Source of the DNA: Isoperla grammatica
Taxonomy: Eukaryota > Arthropoda > Insecta > Plecoptera > Perlodidae
DNA length: 64,000 bases
Assembly: GCA_945910005.1 (NCBI GenBank)
Contig: OX246743.1
Coordinates: 9,840,587 to 9,904,586, forward strand
Direction: 5' to 3'
Each line of letters starts with the position of its first letter. Position 1 is the stretch's first letter. A model generated the notes under the pieces. That model saw only the letters and a program-made list of their open reading frames with translations. It was not told the DNA's origin and did not search any database. Shown here piece by piece: positions 12,500 through 23,820 of the stretch. The translations under genes and the position numbers were made by a program.

Positions 12500-12715
12500 T
12501 TCAGAAGACGTGTTCCTTGCAGAAATTTCAGGAATACAGCCCTGAGTATTACTAACAACACTTGGACATTCCTTCCCAACAACTCAAATAAACTAATACA
12601 CACAGAGAAAGCTGCTTGCTACATCAGATATGTCTACGAGCACGAATTATTATGATGAGGATCATCGAACCCACAACCTCCCGAATTACAATCTAGCACT
12701 GGAGCTATCCATGTC
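12500..12715 (-). mobile_element. SINE fragment with minus-strand tRNA-like head
   Basis: On the minus strand, a box-A-like TGGATAGCTCCAGTGC (complement of about 12695-12710) precedes a box B GTGGGTTCGATGATCC (complement of about 12657-12672). The segment 12560-12600 (GGACATTCCTT then CAAC) resembles the body of the adjacent plus-strand SINE in the plus orientation, so two elements of opposite orientation may be joined here. Limits are approximate. Confidence 0.5.
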
Positions 12716-12879
12716 AAATCAAAAGCCAACGCCATTATTTGTCGGATGGTGAGGGGGAGGGGGGAGGCGGGGGGGCGGTTACAGGTCCTACATCATGTGG
12801 CAAGTGTATCGTCCGTTTCATCAACTACAAGAAATTAATAGCACGTGTTTTAGAAAAAAATTGCATTAAAGTGTATGTA

Positions 12880-13160
12880 ATGTAATTGCTAAGTACGCGT
12901 GGCCGTGTTCCGCCCTGCGTTCCACTGACCGAGTACTCGTGTTAATTGAAAGCGCTGTAAAGTGCGTTGTAACGTTGCTCTAAGTACTCGTAAACGATCC
13001 GCGCAACACGGGCGTGAAATATTGTGTTTTAAGAGCCGACCCCCGCGCGGTTAAGAGAGGAAATACTAAAGCTAATAATGAAACGGCGCAAAACTAGCGT
13101 TTTCGGCGCCGCACAATATTGAAAAGTGACCAGTGCGCGTCATTTGGACTCGTCAGAACT
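12880..13160. promoter_or_regulatory. CpG-rich patch (candidate promoter or enhancer)
   Basis: This 280-bp segment is clearly richer in CpG than its surroundings, with repeated GTACTCGT phrases at 12932, 12982 and nearby, and blocks such as GGCGCCGCAC. Unmethylated regulatory sequence commonly keeps CpG in otherwise CpG-poor genomes. There is no open frame, TATA box or splice signal that ties it to a transcript. Confidence 0.25.
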
Positions 13161-14265
13161 CAATACTAAATGAAAAATATTTTTCACTTTGCAGTAATTA
13201 AAGGTGATACTTTTAACTAATTAAAATGTTCGCTAACTAACAAACTAACTAACTAACGATGACGATGATGATAATATCTGGCGTATCGGTTTTAATGTAA
13301 TGAAAACATTATGTTTTAAAATTATTTCCTAACACTTTCCTCAAAAATTACAAATTTGAACAACATCGTTCATCTTTCAACGGAATCCATGCAGCATTTC
13401 ATAAACGTCACATTCTTCCTGATAGCAGAACAAATTAAGTCCAAAAGTGTCCTTTGAGCCTAAACCACTAACGACTAATATCGCCAAGCCACCTTGCAAA
13501 TTTTTCATGCACCCAGGTAATTATAAATTTACATTTGTCAACTGCCGCACACTTTTTCCAAATACTCCTTAGAAAAAAACCCTTATTTAAAAAATATCCA
13601 AGCAAACTACAATGTTGCTTGTTTTGTTGGCTAATTATTGGTTGTGTTAACCTAACGACAGCTGTTATTTGGTTGTATGAGTAGTGAAACCAGCCCATTT
13701 ATGAAAACACAATGAAATGCTACTTCCATATTAGTTCTTGGTGGTTATAATTATGTATTTATTGCGCATTGTATTGTTGCCGTTCATCCATGAAATCCAA
13801 ACAACCTACAAAAAGACTACTGAAAAAGTTGCACATATTCCGTTCGTGTTCTCTATAGACTTTTCATCGGAAACATGTAACCATTTATAGACACTAATTC
13901 ATCTTGTTTACATAATCTTACAGCTTCAATCTGTGTGGAATAATTACCCTGATGGAAGTAGCTTGCTATCTACACTCACAAATCAGCTTTGTTAATAATT
14001 CAATCATGTTTTTTTGATAGGGATAGTGTTGGTTATTGGAATCGGGCTGTTGATAAACGATTCGGAAGTTCCGAGAAATGAGAACTGAACGGGTTTTCGC
14101 GATGACTTTCGGTTTTGTTGTTATGGTAGCATGAAAACTAAAAAAAAAAACGAACATATTTTGAGATCTTGATGTTTTTATGTTGTCAAATGAAATTTAT
14201 GAATACATCTTTTTAAATTCATTACATTTTTCCACACAAACTACAACACCACTTAATATTGGTTA
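13161..14265. other. gene-free A+T-rich sequence
   Basis: No supportable feature. It includes a short run of CTAA repeats (about 13233-13256) followed by GATGAC/GATGAT repeats. Open frames of 63-76 codons on the minus strand are short and without recognisable content. Confidence 0.55.
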
Positions 14266-14269
14266 ATTC

Positions 14270-14425
14270 TTAAAGGGATGGAATGTCTAAGGGCTATTAC
14301 ATGGTACTCAATTCCAGCATTTACATTTTGACTGAGAAAACCTTGAAATACGTCTTCAGTTACGATTGGCGATAGCTGGTATCGAACCGGCGACCTCCCT
14401 AACTATCTCGTGAGCCACCTCTATT
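14270..14425 (-). mobile_element. tRNA-derived SINE (family A), minus strand
   Basis: On the minus strand it reads GTGGCTCACGAGATAG (box A), then GGTTCGATACC (box B, complement of about 14378-14388), then a body with AAGGTTTTCTCAGT and CTGGAATTGAGT. These body phrases match the plus-strand copy at 12221-12475, so both belong to one SINE family. The copies differ at many positions, so both insertions are old. Confidence 0.7.
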
Positions 14426-14539
14426 GGAAGAAAAAAAGGTGCATACAAAACGATTTAAATTTACCTATATTTAATTGCTTCTATGACTCTTTTCCGATTC
14501 ACTCGGTTAATTTTCACATTTGATTTTGTGCAGCTCTAA

Positions 14540-14725
14540 ATATTCCTTTACCCGTTCGGCCTGGGGTAGAATAGGCCCAGAGTGACTCTGCTAGTCGTAA
14601 GAGGCGACGGAAGGAGACGCTCGCTATATCTTTCCCCGCTGTCCCACTGAAGATGTCTCCTCCCACTTGGCCCTGCCTTACTGGACTCCCCGTATGACGA
14701 CCCCCCGCGGAAGTTTCCATTCTTC
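14540..14725 (+). repeat. probable LINE-derived fragment
   Basis: The phrase CTGCTAGTCGTAAGAGGCGAC at 14588-14608 followed by AGGAGAC, TATATCTTTCCCC and CTGTCCCAC resembles a dispersed block I associate with the leader region of arthropod non-LTR retrotransposons. It is more G+C-rich than its flanks. No reverse transcriptase follows on either strand. The association is from memory of the motif, not a search. Confidence 0.35.
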
Positions 14726-14819
14726 ATCTTCATATTTTACCCACTCATCGTCGCGATTAGCCTAGTCGCAAAAATATGAAGCGTAAAACCCATGATCATC
14801 TGAATATTCACATCCCCAA

Positions 14820-17040
14820 CTAGATCCACAGTACAATTTGCTCCAGACTGTCCACTAGCAGCCACATACCTAGCAGGGCTCGCTCGCCACTCTGCCATGC
14901 AAGGTTAAAAGGGTTGAGTTCTCCTCTAGCTAGACTATGCGATACGATACAACTCATCTCACCCCAACCACTAACGCAAAGATTGATGATAATTACCAGA
15001 GACCAGATGGTTGGATACTCAGGCCAAGCGCTGACCTTACCGGCCAAACAAAACAACGAACGAGACCACGCCGGCAATAATAAAGAAAAAAAAGTGAAAT
15101 AAAATCGAAAGGGGCGCTCGCTCACTCGCTCACTCGCTCACTCTCGCAAGCTATCATTGTAGATAGATGCTGCGTTGCCTCGCGTTGCTGGTATAGGTAG
15201 AGCTGGTCACGAGACTATATTCGAGGAAACAAAAAACTCACCCTCCCTCACACAAAATCGTGACGCAATGAAAATAATTCGTACGAACGAAAAAATGCGT
15301 ATAAAAAAGTTGAATGCGAGTGACTAAACCACTGCATATTAAATCTGGTTGGTGGTTCTATCGTGGAGTTAGAAAGGTTATTAAAAACAGCTTGCAGCTA
15401 GGATGGAAGGACCGGGTCCACGGTACGGTATTGAATACATACGTACGTGGATGTGCACGTTGTGTGTTGAGTCACGCAGGCGAGGGAGGTGGTAACGACG
15501 AAACGACGGATGTGTAATTCGAATCGGGAGTGTTTTTTTTTTTACGGTTGTTGTATACCTTCAAATGAACTGACCTTTACTGAAAATAATTCCTTGTGGT
15601 TGGTAGAGTATGAGAGCTAGGACAATAATTTATTCCAAACGGGTTTTGATTTCTGAGTCGGACTTGATGGGGAAGGGTAAAACACCTTTCAGTGGGAATT
15701 TGTTTGACGTGATGATTTTGGTTTTAGTTAAATATTTCAATATTGAAGATATTATGATTATGATCTCGTGTCGATCATTATTATTGAGCGTGACTTTGTT
15801 AACGAAATAAGTGAGTTCTTAGGTTTTAAGCTGCTCATTTAGAATAAGCAGCCACGAATAAAATGTATCATCAGTATGAACAAATGCTTAAAATCTGCTT
15901 AGGACTGATTTCGTTACAATTAAATGTTTGTAATTTTGAAGTAGAAATTCAGCATTTTTTAATTATAAAATTAAAGAACATAAATGTATCGTACATTTTC
16001 AAATGTCATGCATTGTAATAATGCAAAGTTCCTTCCATTTTCTCATACTTTTACCCAAACCCAATTGATAGAAACACAATATATAACAATTTTCTCATCA
16101 CTGTTAATTTCTTTATAAAACCGGCGAATATTAATTAAAAATGCCAATCTAGAAACGCCTCACAAGAAGATAGGATAGGGAATTGTAAGCCAGAAGTCAC
16201 ACATTAGCCGGTATACATAATTTGGCTTAGCAATTGGGCTGAACGAGCTACGAGCCCCGTCCCTAAGCTGTGGGTGCTGTCAACGCGGTGAATGGTCCAA
16301 AAACATTAAACAAATTTAACTGGTTTCGAATGACCCGTGTACTGTATAGATAACCTAGAAATGAGCTGTAATAGTTATGTGTTACACTCAATAAAATAAA
16401 CTAACCTCCGTGAGTACATGCGTCCCCCCATCCCCCCCCCCCCCCCCGCGCTAAAACAACACGCATGGCCTGCAGCTTGTATAGATAACCCGAATCAGCA
16501 AGCGTACTGACCTCCTACCCCTCAGTCCCCCAACCCTCCGACATTACATTTCAATACAAACATACAATGTCAATAAAATACCGTTTCACGCTTTACTATT
16601 CCAGCTATCTTTCCAACGATATTTTCAGACAAATCATGAACAGTTTTGATGAAATACAGAATTTTATAGAAAACGGTAAAATGAATGTCCATAGAGATTT
16701 AATCTACAATGTTTTTGTTTTGTTTTTCAGAAAACATTTCGTAACATACTATCATCTTATGGAACCATTGTGAATATATATTCTGTACTCTAGGTGCAAT
16801 TAATACACTATACCTCATACATCTAATTTCTATTCATTTTAAATTGTTCAAAATTCTTTGAATGTATCAATCACTATTAAATAATATGTATTGATTTATG
16901 GCTAGAGACGTTTTATCCCAACCGATTGTTATTATTGTTTCCTGTTAAACATTAGTTAAAAGGTGTATTTTTGTACCTAAAGGCTCAATGGGAAAGGCAA
17001 TGATCAAGAATATCAATACCGAAACCTATACAGTATCAAG
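14820..17040. other. gene-free sequence with short simple repeats
   Basis: A CTCACTCG-type microrepeat lies at about 15113-15145, and a C run at 16430-16447. The segment 14820-15110 is moderately G+C-rich with overlapping short open frames on both strands (101 codons minus, 62 plus), none recognisable. A frame at 16567-16773 contains a polypyrimidine-AG stretch (about 16710-16731) that looks like a splice acceptor but has no exon behind it. Confidence 0.5.
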
Positions 17041-17095
17041 GCTTGAGCCAAATACCTTACTAACCAGCTGGTTAGTAAGGTATTTGCTTGAGCCA
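17041..17095. repeat. perfect 38-bp palindrome flanked by 10-bp direct repeats
   Basis: Bases 17049-17086 form a perfect inverted repeat with no spacer (19-bp arms, centre at 17067/17068, core AACCAGCTGGTT). On each side stands the direct repeat GCTTGAGCCA (17041-17050 and 17086-17095). A palindrome between short direct repeats looks like a tiny foldback insertion with a 10-bp target duplication, or a footprint of one. Confidence 0.8.
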
Positions 17096-17099
17096 TAGC

Positions 17100-18650
17100 T
17101 GGTGATATTTAATTACTACAATTTACTGCTACTTACTTTGGTTCAATTTATTTATTTATCAGCAACAGGACATTGGCCCACAATATTATGATACAATAAT
17201 AATAAATAAAGTAATAAGAATGTACTCATAAAACTAAACACACACAACTAACTAAAGAAAAAATTACACATGTCACTGGTGGAACAACAATAAATAAAAC
17301 GAAACAAATAAAACCGTAGCACAGTCAATAAATATGGATAAACCAATAAACACATTCGGATTATTTTTTACTACATAATTCATGATTTACAATGCACTCT
17401 CATAAAACCCGAGGTAGAGACTCGTTGTCCGAATTGAAGCGTTTGTAGAACTTTAGCCTCTGAACTGGGGCTATAATCGTTCACACCGACCCAACACCAA
17501 CGATTAACGACCCATCAAGCACTGAAACTCACCACTAATCTCAAACCCTTCTCTCATAATGTGGAATTTTTATCAATTTAAGTGAATAAAACACTTTTAC
17601 TGTCTTGAACTTGTGGGTATAGATAAAAATACCGTTCTCTTCTCCTTGACTATAATCTTAACGCGTAAGCAATAACAATTTAATGGTACATCTGAAAAGG
17701 GCTCATTAAAGTGGTAATAATAAAATAATATTGTATACAGGATGCCACCGCAAACTTCCTCACGGTTTCGATCGCTTTCGATTATGGGAATAAATAAAAG
17801 GCAGATGTAGACACACATTAACACCAATGTTAACTACCTAGCTGTTTAAATAGTTATTAATCAAACAAAGATGGCGAACCTTTCGTATATGTAAATTAGT
17901 TTCACAAAGAATTGGGATACTCAAGTTACGAAGAAGTAGTATAATGCCTACACCTGTTCCATGTCTGAAATGATCATTGTTAATGGTCAATAATAGGTGA
18001 AATTTCTCCTCCAAGTCTGAGCTAGGTAGGTACTGGTTTTCGTACAGGTGAGAAGTGTAAGTTGCGTTTATTTTCAGCTGTGATGGCTTATCTGTAAATT
18101 ATAGCTGTAGTAAACTGTGAACACGCCTAGAGGTAGTGTTATTAAACGTGCACGGTGGAAACGTCGAGTGGGTTATCTTTTGTTAAACCTGTTTGGTCCA
18201 GTGAAATAATATTATGAAAATATAGTGGATTGTAGTCGTGAATTATTTTTATTGCTGAATACTAATAAACTTCAATTCTTTCAACATAAACATTTATTTC
18301 AATCTATGCACTCCACTCTCACAAGTATAATCAAGAAGAAAACCAATAAATATTTACTACAAAAATAGTTATAGTTATTAAAATCTATGTTTTCATAGTT
18401 AAGAGTTATTGTTTTAGAGTGATATAACGTCAATTTAGAAAAGTTACACTGAAAATGTTAGATAATTAAAGAACCTTTGGATTTATTTGATCTATATGAG
18501 AATTGCAAAACAAAATCGATGTGATGTGGTTCGTTTTAGGTAGGTCAATGGTTATTTGGGAAGGGAAGGCTAAGGCCAGTTACGACAATAAACAATTAAT
18601 ACAAATAGATGAGGTATGTGTTCCGTATGTCTACAATGAGTCCCTAGCTA
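17100..18650. other. gene-free A+T-rich sequence
   Basis: Nothing supportable. Open frames of 65-76 codons are present (17597-17827 minus, 18503-18700 plus) but without recognisable content. Confidence 0.55.
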
Positions 18651-18679
18651 CAGGTTGTTACTGTCGTTGTACCAAACAC

Positions 18680-18995
18680 AATCAGTCCAGTTTTACCTAG
18701 CTTGGAATCGAAGATCAACTACGCTCATAAAACTACAAACGCCTGCAGGCTTCTCAATGCAACCCGTCCTACACACATGTAAAACGAGTTGCATACATAC
18801 CGGGGACCCCTCATCCTCTCGCATGCAAATACTCCCGCGGCTAGAACGTCGCTCGAATATCCCGATAGATAGAGCTACTGTCGCCTCCGACGGCGAAACC
18901 GACGCGGCCGACACAAGTAGTTCTCGTTGCGGCCGCTGTGGAGCAGCTACATCGGTTATTCCGACGCTAAACGCATTTCACTCCCATCAGTGATA
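18680..18995. promoter_or_regulatory. CpG-rich patch with 112-codon plus-strand frame
   Basis: CpG dinucleotides are concentrated at 18830-18980, including CGCGGCCG-type words, against an A+T-rich background. A 112-codon frame on the plus strand (18655-18993) and a 73-codon frame on the minus strand overlap it. The plus product is rich in Ser, Thr and Arg and matches no family I know. It may be a small CpG-island promoter, a short exon, or the remnant of a repeat. Confidence 0.3.
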
Positions 18996-19297
18996 AATAA
19001 TGAAATCAACACGAAAATTAACAAGGTGCATAATTAAAACTTCAGGGTTAATAAAAAACAAACTAAAAAAATTGCATCATTACAATCCTATTGATATTTA
19101 CACATTGTGTTTTACTTCATCAACATTATTTTGATATATTAAATAAATAAAATCAATCAATAAACGTGATGTACAAACGAAACGACTTCGGGGTAAACAA
19201 AAATTAACGTTTATTTTTTAATTACTATATGGTACACATTATTAAGGTGTACTTTATTTAAGTATTTAAACAAATGAATTATTAAGTCAATATACAA

Positions 19298-19700
19298 ATA
19301 AAGATGATTTATTATGAGATCAGTGTGAAAAAAAAGGTTTACCCTACTTAATACACTATCCATTTCATGCAATTGTGCATGGCAGAGCCAATTTTATCTA
19401 CTTTATTCATGAAAGATAATAATAATAAGATGCTACCTAATTATGACATCAGGGTAAAGGAAAAGAAACATTTTCCATAATTACTATACTATTCAGTTCA
19501 TACCCTACGTGCATTACTTTAATTAATCTGACATGCTTTATCTACTTATCTATTTACGAAAATTAAGATGAGATAAAAATAAAGATGATGCATAATTATG
19601 ACTAGGTACATGTTAAACGAAAATTAACTATTCCCCTAATTATTATCCCATTACGTTCATGCGTACGTACATTAATGTGTCATACTTTGCCAAAGTCTTT
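19298..19700. repeat. three diverged tandem units of about 130-150 bp
   Basis: Units start near 19298, 19429 and 19581. Each opens with AAGATG, then an ATTATGA-like word, then a GGTAAA or TTAAACGA-type word. Each continues through an AATTAC/AATTAT word and a TTCATG or GTTCAT word to a TACGTGCATTA-like word. Identity is low, so this is an old duplication. Confidence 0.4.
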
Positions 19701-20400
19701 ATTTCTGAGTAGGGTAGAAACAGTTCTTATATGTATCTCTTTCATATATCGTGACGCGTTTCCCGCGACCTTATCGACGACCAATTAGAGTAATTGTTTT
19801 ATATTGCTAGTACTTTTATAATCGCACTACCATTTATTGGATAATTGCATCAATTATAGTATTGCAAAGAAACATGCAAAAAGTAGATCAAACGGTAATT
19901 TTGAAGCGGACGCATGATATTCCAAAGTTCTTTAAATAATAAAGGGTACAAAGGTGCACGCACTTAATATGTCCTCTTATCTTGAAGTAATTGTTTCATT
20001 TCACGATCTCGAGCTCTGATATCAGTGACAGATTGATATAGGATAAAAATAATTATCCCTAATTATTGGAGATATTGCATTTTTGTTGCATTCAGAAATG
20101 CAAGAGAAAGTGCTACACAAAAAATAAAAAATAAAAATAATCTAAGCACGCCATTGTCAAAAGATTAAAATAAAAAAGCATTTATTATTAGATTATGTGT
20201 GACTTCTTATATAACAAAACTACGATTCTGATTTATAACTTCACATAGATAAAGTAAAACATCATAATGCAACATATCCGAGTAAAGCTGTAAGAACCAG
20301 TAAGTTTGTGCTCTTTTCTGCCAACCCTATTCAGTATTGTATGAAGAGAACTATTTAATAAATGAATAAATAAACTATAGAAGCTTCTTACATGTTGATA
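19701..20400. other. gene-free A+T-rich sequence with TAAT sites
   Basis: Contains CCAATTAGAGTAATTG (19781-19796) and GGATAATTGCATCAATTATAG (19839-19859), a cluster of homeodomain-type cores. No coding signal. Confidence 0.4.
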
Positions 20401-20546
20401 TTTTGTGTTTTAATAATGAAATAAAAAAATCGAAACCTTGGAACTCAGCACAGTACAGTTTTTCAAATAAGAATTACGTCTCTCTAAACGAACTCCTTGT
20501 TTTTCTTGTTTCATTTCGTTTTCCCTTCAGATTACCAGGAAATCCG

Positions 20547-20570
20547 CCCCCCCCCCCCCCCCCTCCCCCT
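20547..20570. repeat. poly-C run
   Basis: An uninterrupted run of about 17 C residues followed by TCCCCC. It lies inside a 68-codon open frame (20403-20609), giving a poly-proline tail; I regard that frame as an artefact. Confidence 0.85.
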
Positions 20571-20639
20571 TCATTCCACGTCGCACATCTTGACAAATCG
20601 ATTTTTTAAGAGAAGTTGATTCCCCATGTCCTCACCACA

Positions 20640-20950
20640 TGACGGTTCTACGTTTCCAGCTTAGATTGATCCTAGCCGAGATTTGCGAGGCGCTCTGGAT
20701 CAACCAACCCATTCCACTGCCGTCTAAGCTGCTCAAGCTTCCTATTGCCCTCCGTGCACCGCCGTCTGAACTCTCATACACTGCCTTGTAGAACACTGAA
20801 GGCTATGCCACTGCCTTCAAGAAGAGGAATCTCGTTGAGTCTACTACTGACATCTGAACTCTCATCCACTACCTTCTAGAAGAGAATCCTGCTGACTGCT
20901 ACTGCCTTCAACCTTATTTCTTCTCCCACTGCCCTCTATAGAATTTCATC
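20640..20950. repeat. degenerate direct repeat, about 90-bp spacing
   Basis: The phrase CTGAACTCTCAT followed by CACTGCCTT or CACTACCTT recurs about 90 bp apart (about 20767 and 20856). Related CACTGCC words occur at 20717, 20820 and 20926. The segment is richer in C than its flanks and has no long frame. Confidence 0.45.
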
Positions 20951-23320
20951 ATCATGCACTCTTCCACATCCTTTAAAATCCCCAAACCTAGCCCCCCAAA
21001 AACTTTCCCTCTGCTTTACAAATGCCATTTTTAAAAATAGTATATTATCTATTTTCAATTAGTAAATGTGTAAATGTTATAATAGGAGGAAAGAAATAAG
21101 GGTTTGTGTTTTTATTTCTATTTTTCAGACTCGGGTATATACGTGCTCAAGGATTTACTAAAATATTCTTGGAATAATTGTTATTTATACTAGTACAATA
21201 GTATAGTATATCGGAAAGGAATACAGGTGTTTTTATTTTTATTGTTCACCATACATACAATTTCAAGGATGTACGAAAATAAGAATGTATTTTATTCTAT
21301 AGTTGCTGCATAGGTAATAAATGTTGTCTTAAAACTCAGATTCGTGAGAGGTAGGTTATATTTCCACTATTTATCAAACATAAATTCTTCCTAGAGATAC
21401 TGTGGACATAACAAAAATGTCGAAATCTTCTTAAAAACAGCCTTGGGACAACACCATCACATTGAGAATACTTGTTATTGAAATCAGCAGACGAGCCGAA
21501 GTTTATCAGGTAAAGTGTAAAGAGGATTCCTTCCAAATAGAATGTAGTTCCTACAATGTTGATACTTACAATCCATCTACCAATAATCTAAATAGGAATT
21601 ATTATTCAAAAATATGACAACACGATTGTGTTAAATAAATTACCACACAAAAAAAAATAAAAATATTAACTAATATTTTTAAGAATATAAAAAATCGGCA
21701 CATACTTAAAACGTCACATTTACTTGTCTGCAAAGATTGTGTAAAGAAAAAAACCTAAGTGCTTTGCAACCAAGTCTAAGTGCCTTGCGACTGATTGGTG
21801 TAACGTGTACGTGCCATGAGACGTCTGTCTGCGCATAACAGCTTCAAGTCGGTACGTGTACGCGCATGGCAAGACGCAGATGTCTGCAATGACCATCGTC
21901 GCCCCCCCCCCCCCCCCCCCTCCCCACGCGTCACTTTCTGCGGGAGAAAGGGGGGGGGGTTATATTTTCGACAGAGATATGGAGATTGTGGCGTGACACA
22001 GTAAACCTACTTGAGGATATGGCAAAGTCTACGAGTGATCAGGATCAGGAGATGATTACAGCAAAGATTACAATGTAATCTTTGATTACAGTACATGTAA
22101 CCTACACACTTACCTGCTACTCTATAGTTAGATTGTTAGATTATCATCATGTTAACTATTTTTGTAGAGTGTGTAATCTCGATTAAGCCCAGTGTCTGCG
22201 CTTACCACTTTCTCAAACTTTTTGTAATAAAAAATTGTAATAATGGTATAAAAATAATAGTTTTTCTATTTCAGTTTCTAAATTAATTTCAAAGATTTTT
22301 GTTCTACTCTTTCATTTTTAAATTAAGTTCTTAAATTGAGCACCTTTGATTTGATGTGTTTCCACATTTATAGCTGTTCACTTAATAACTACATATTCAT
22401 CAGAAACTTGTTTTTATCCACATTACAACCAGCAATCAGAAGATATGAAATTAGGTTAACTTAGCAATATATATTTTTACTTTAGAGTGTTCACAATAGT
22501 AGACCTACTTCAAAACCAGCCAACTATCTTAAAATAAGAAAATATACAACCCACAAAGAAAGTGAATTAAGGTACACACAAGAAAAGAAGTAATGTGATT
22601 TCTTCTTGTCAACTTTGTTTAATTAAAAGCACGTACCCTATTGAATTAGGCCCAGTAATATGAAACCTTTAGTAGGCTACTAGCTTGTTTTCACCATGGC
22701 AACAACCAATGAGAAGAAAGATTGGATGATATAGATAAAATAAGAAAATAGCTTACAAAATATTTCATAATTCCGGCTACGTCTTTATTTAAATCGAGGA
22801 CAATAAAATAGTCAAATAATTGTCGAGTAATGAGTATATATATAGAGTGTTTCATCTTATCATGAACGTCCTATACGACAAGAAGACGCGAAGACCGGCC
22901 GGCAGATGCAGATGGTATATCAGTGTGTAAAACAACCAACAGGACAAAAACTATTGAAAATTACACACAATGCAATGAGCTACGGGCGTACTGACCAGCA
23001 TGTCTCCCCCCTCCCCCTCCCCCTCCTTACAATCAGGGAGAGAGAGGAGAGAGGTGTGCCTTGCCTGCACGGATCTTACACGCTCCAGTCGTAGTACATA
23101 TTATAGATGGGTTGGACAATAACCATTTCGAATTGAAACTATTGGAGATAATAGATCATTAAAGGTGAATGAATGATAAATATGTTTTACATTGTTCTCG
23201 GTTAAGACACCACCCGAGATTATAGAAAGTGGGGATAAAATGTATACAGTGTTGCACGTCATGTTTTTTTGTTTTTTTTTGTTGGTTGGTTGGTTGGTAA
23301 CGAACAATTACTTGCCCGTA
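20951..23320. other. gene-free sequence with a C19 run and short palindromes
   Basis: A run of 19 C lies at 21902-21920, with a G10-type run shortly after (21949-21958), giving a possible C/G hairpin. AAAGATTACA-A-TGTAATCTTT at about 22061-22081 is a short near-perfect palindrome. Open frames (21336-21536 minus, 21816-22004, 22906-23094) are short and unrecognised. Confidence 0.5.
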
Positions 23321-23329
23321 GTTGGCGTT

Positions 23330-23420
23330 TGGTTTGATAATGGTTCAATGCACGAACTGTTTGTACAAACTTGGTGCGGATTCGAATCCCACATACTTGT
23401 TCGTATGTAGCCTACGATGG
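23330..23420 (+). mobile_element. tRNA-derived SINE fragment (family C), plus strand
   Basis: A box B-like GGATTCGAATCCCAC at about 23379-23393 is preceded by a possible box A (TGGTTTGATAATGG) and followed by TATGTAGCCTAC. The same order of box B, CATA and GTACGTAGTCTA occurs at 58470-58560, so both are copies of one family. Its limits are unclear. Confidence 0.5.
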
Positions 23421-23820
23421 ATCGGTATTTAATACTTTTAAAGTTTTCGGTAATTCAGCGATCATAACTATAGCTAGATGTGCATTTGAATTGTGAACCT
23501 ATATTTTAGAATTTAACATTTTATCATAAAATTGTATTAAACAAGAATAGATACACAAGTTTCTGACCAATTTTAATGAAATATAAAATTTTGTTTGAAG
23601 GCATGTTTTGATTATCAAAAAACCCGAGCACTAATTTTAAAACACAAATATCATCATTTAGCTTTATCGTCAAAACATGTTTTACCACGGTGTTAACTAC
23701 AACGCCAACGAAGTATAAACACGAACAAACTTGTTTGACAAAGAAAAACAAGTTTTCAAAAAATTGCAACGAACTTACTGAAACCATTTCACCACTGTAA
23801 TTACATAATCAGCGGCGAAA

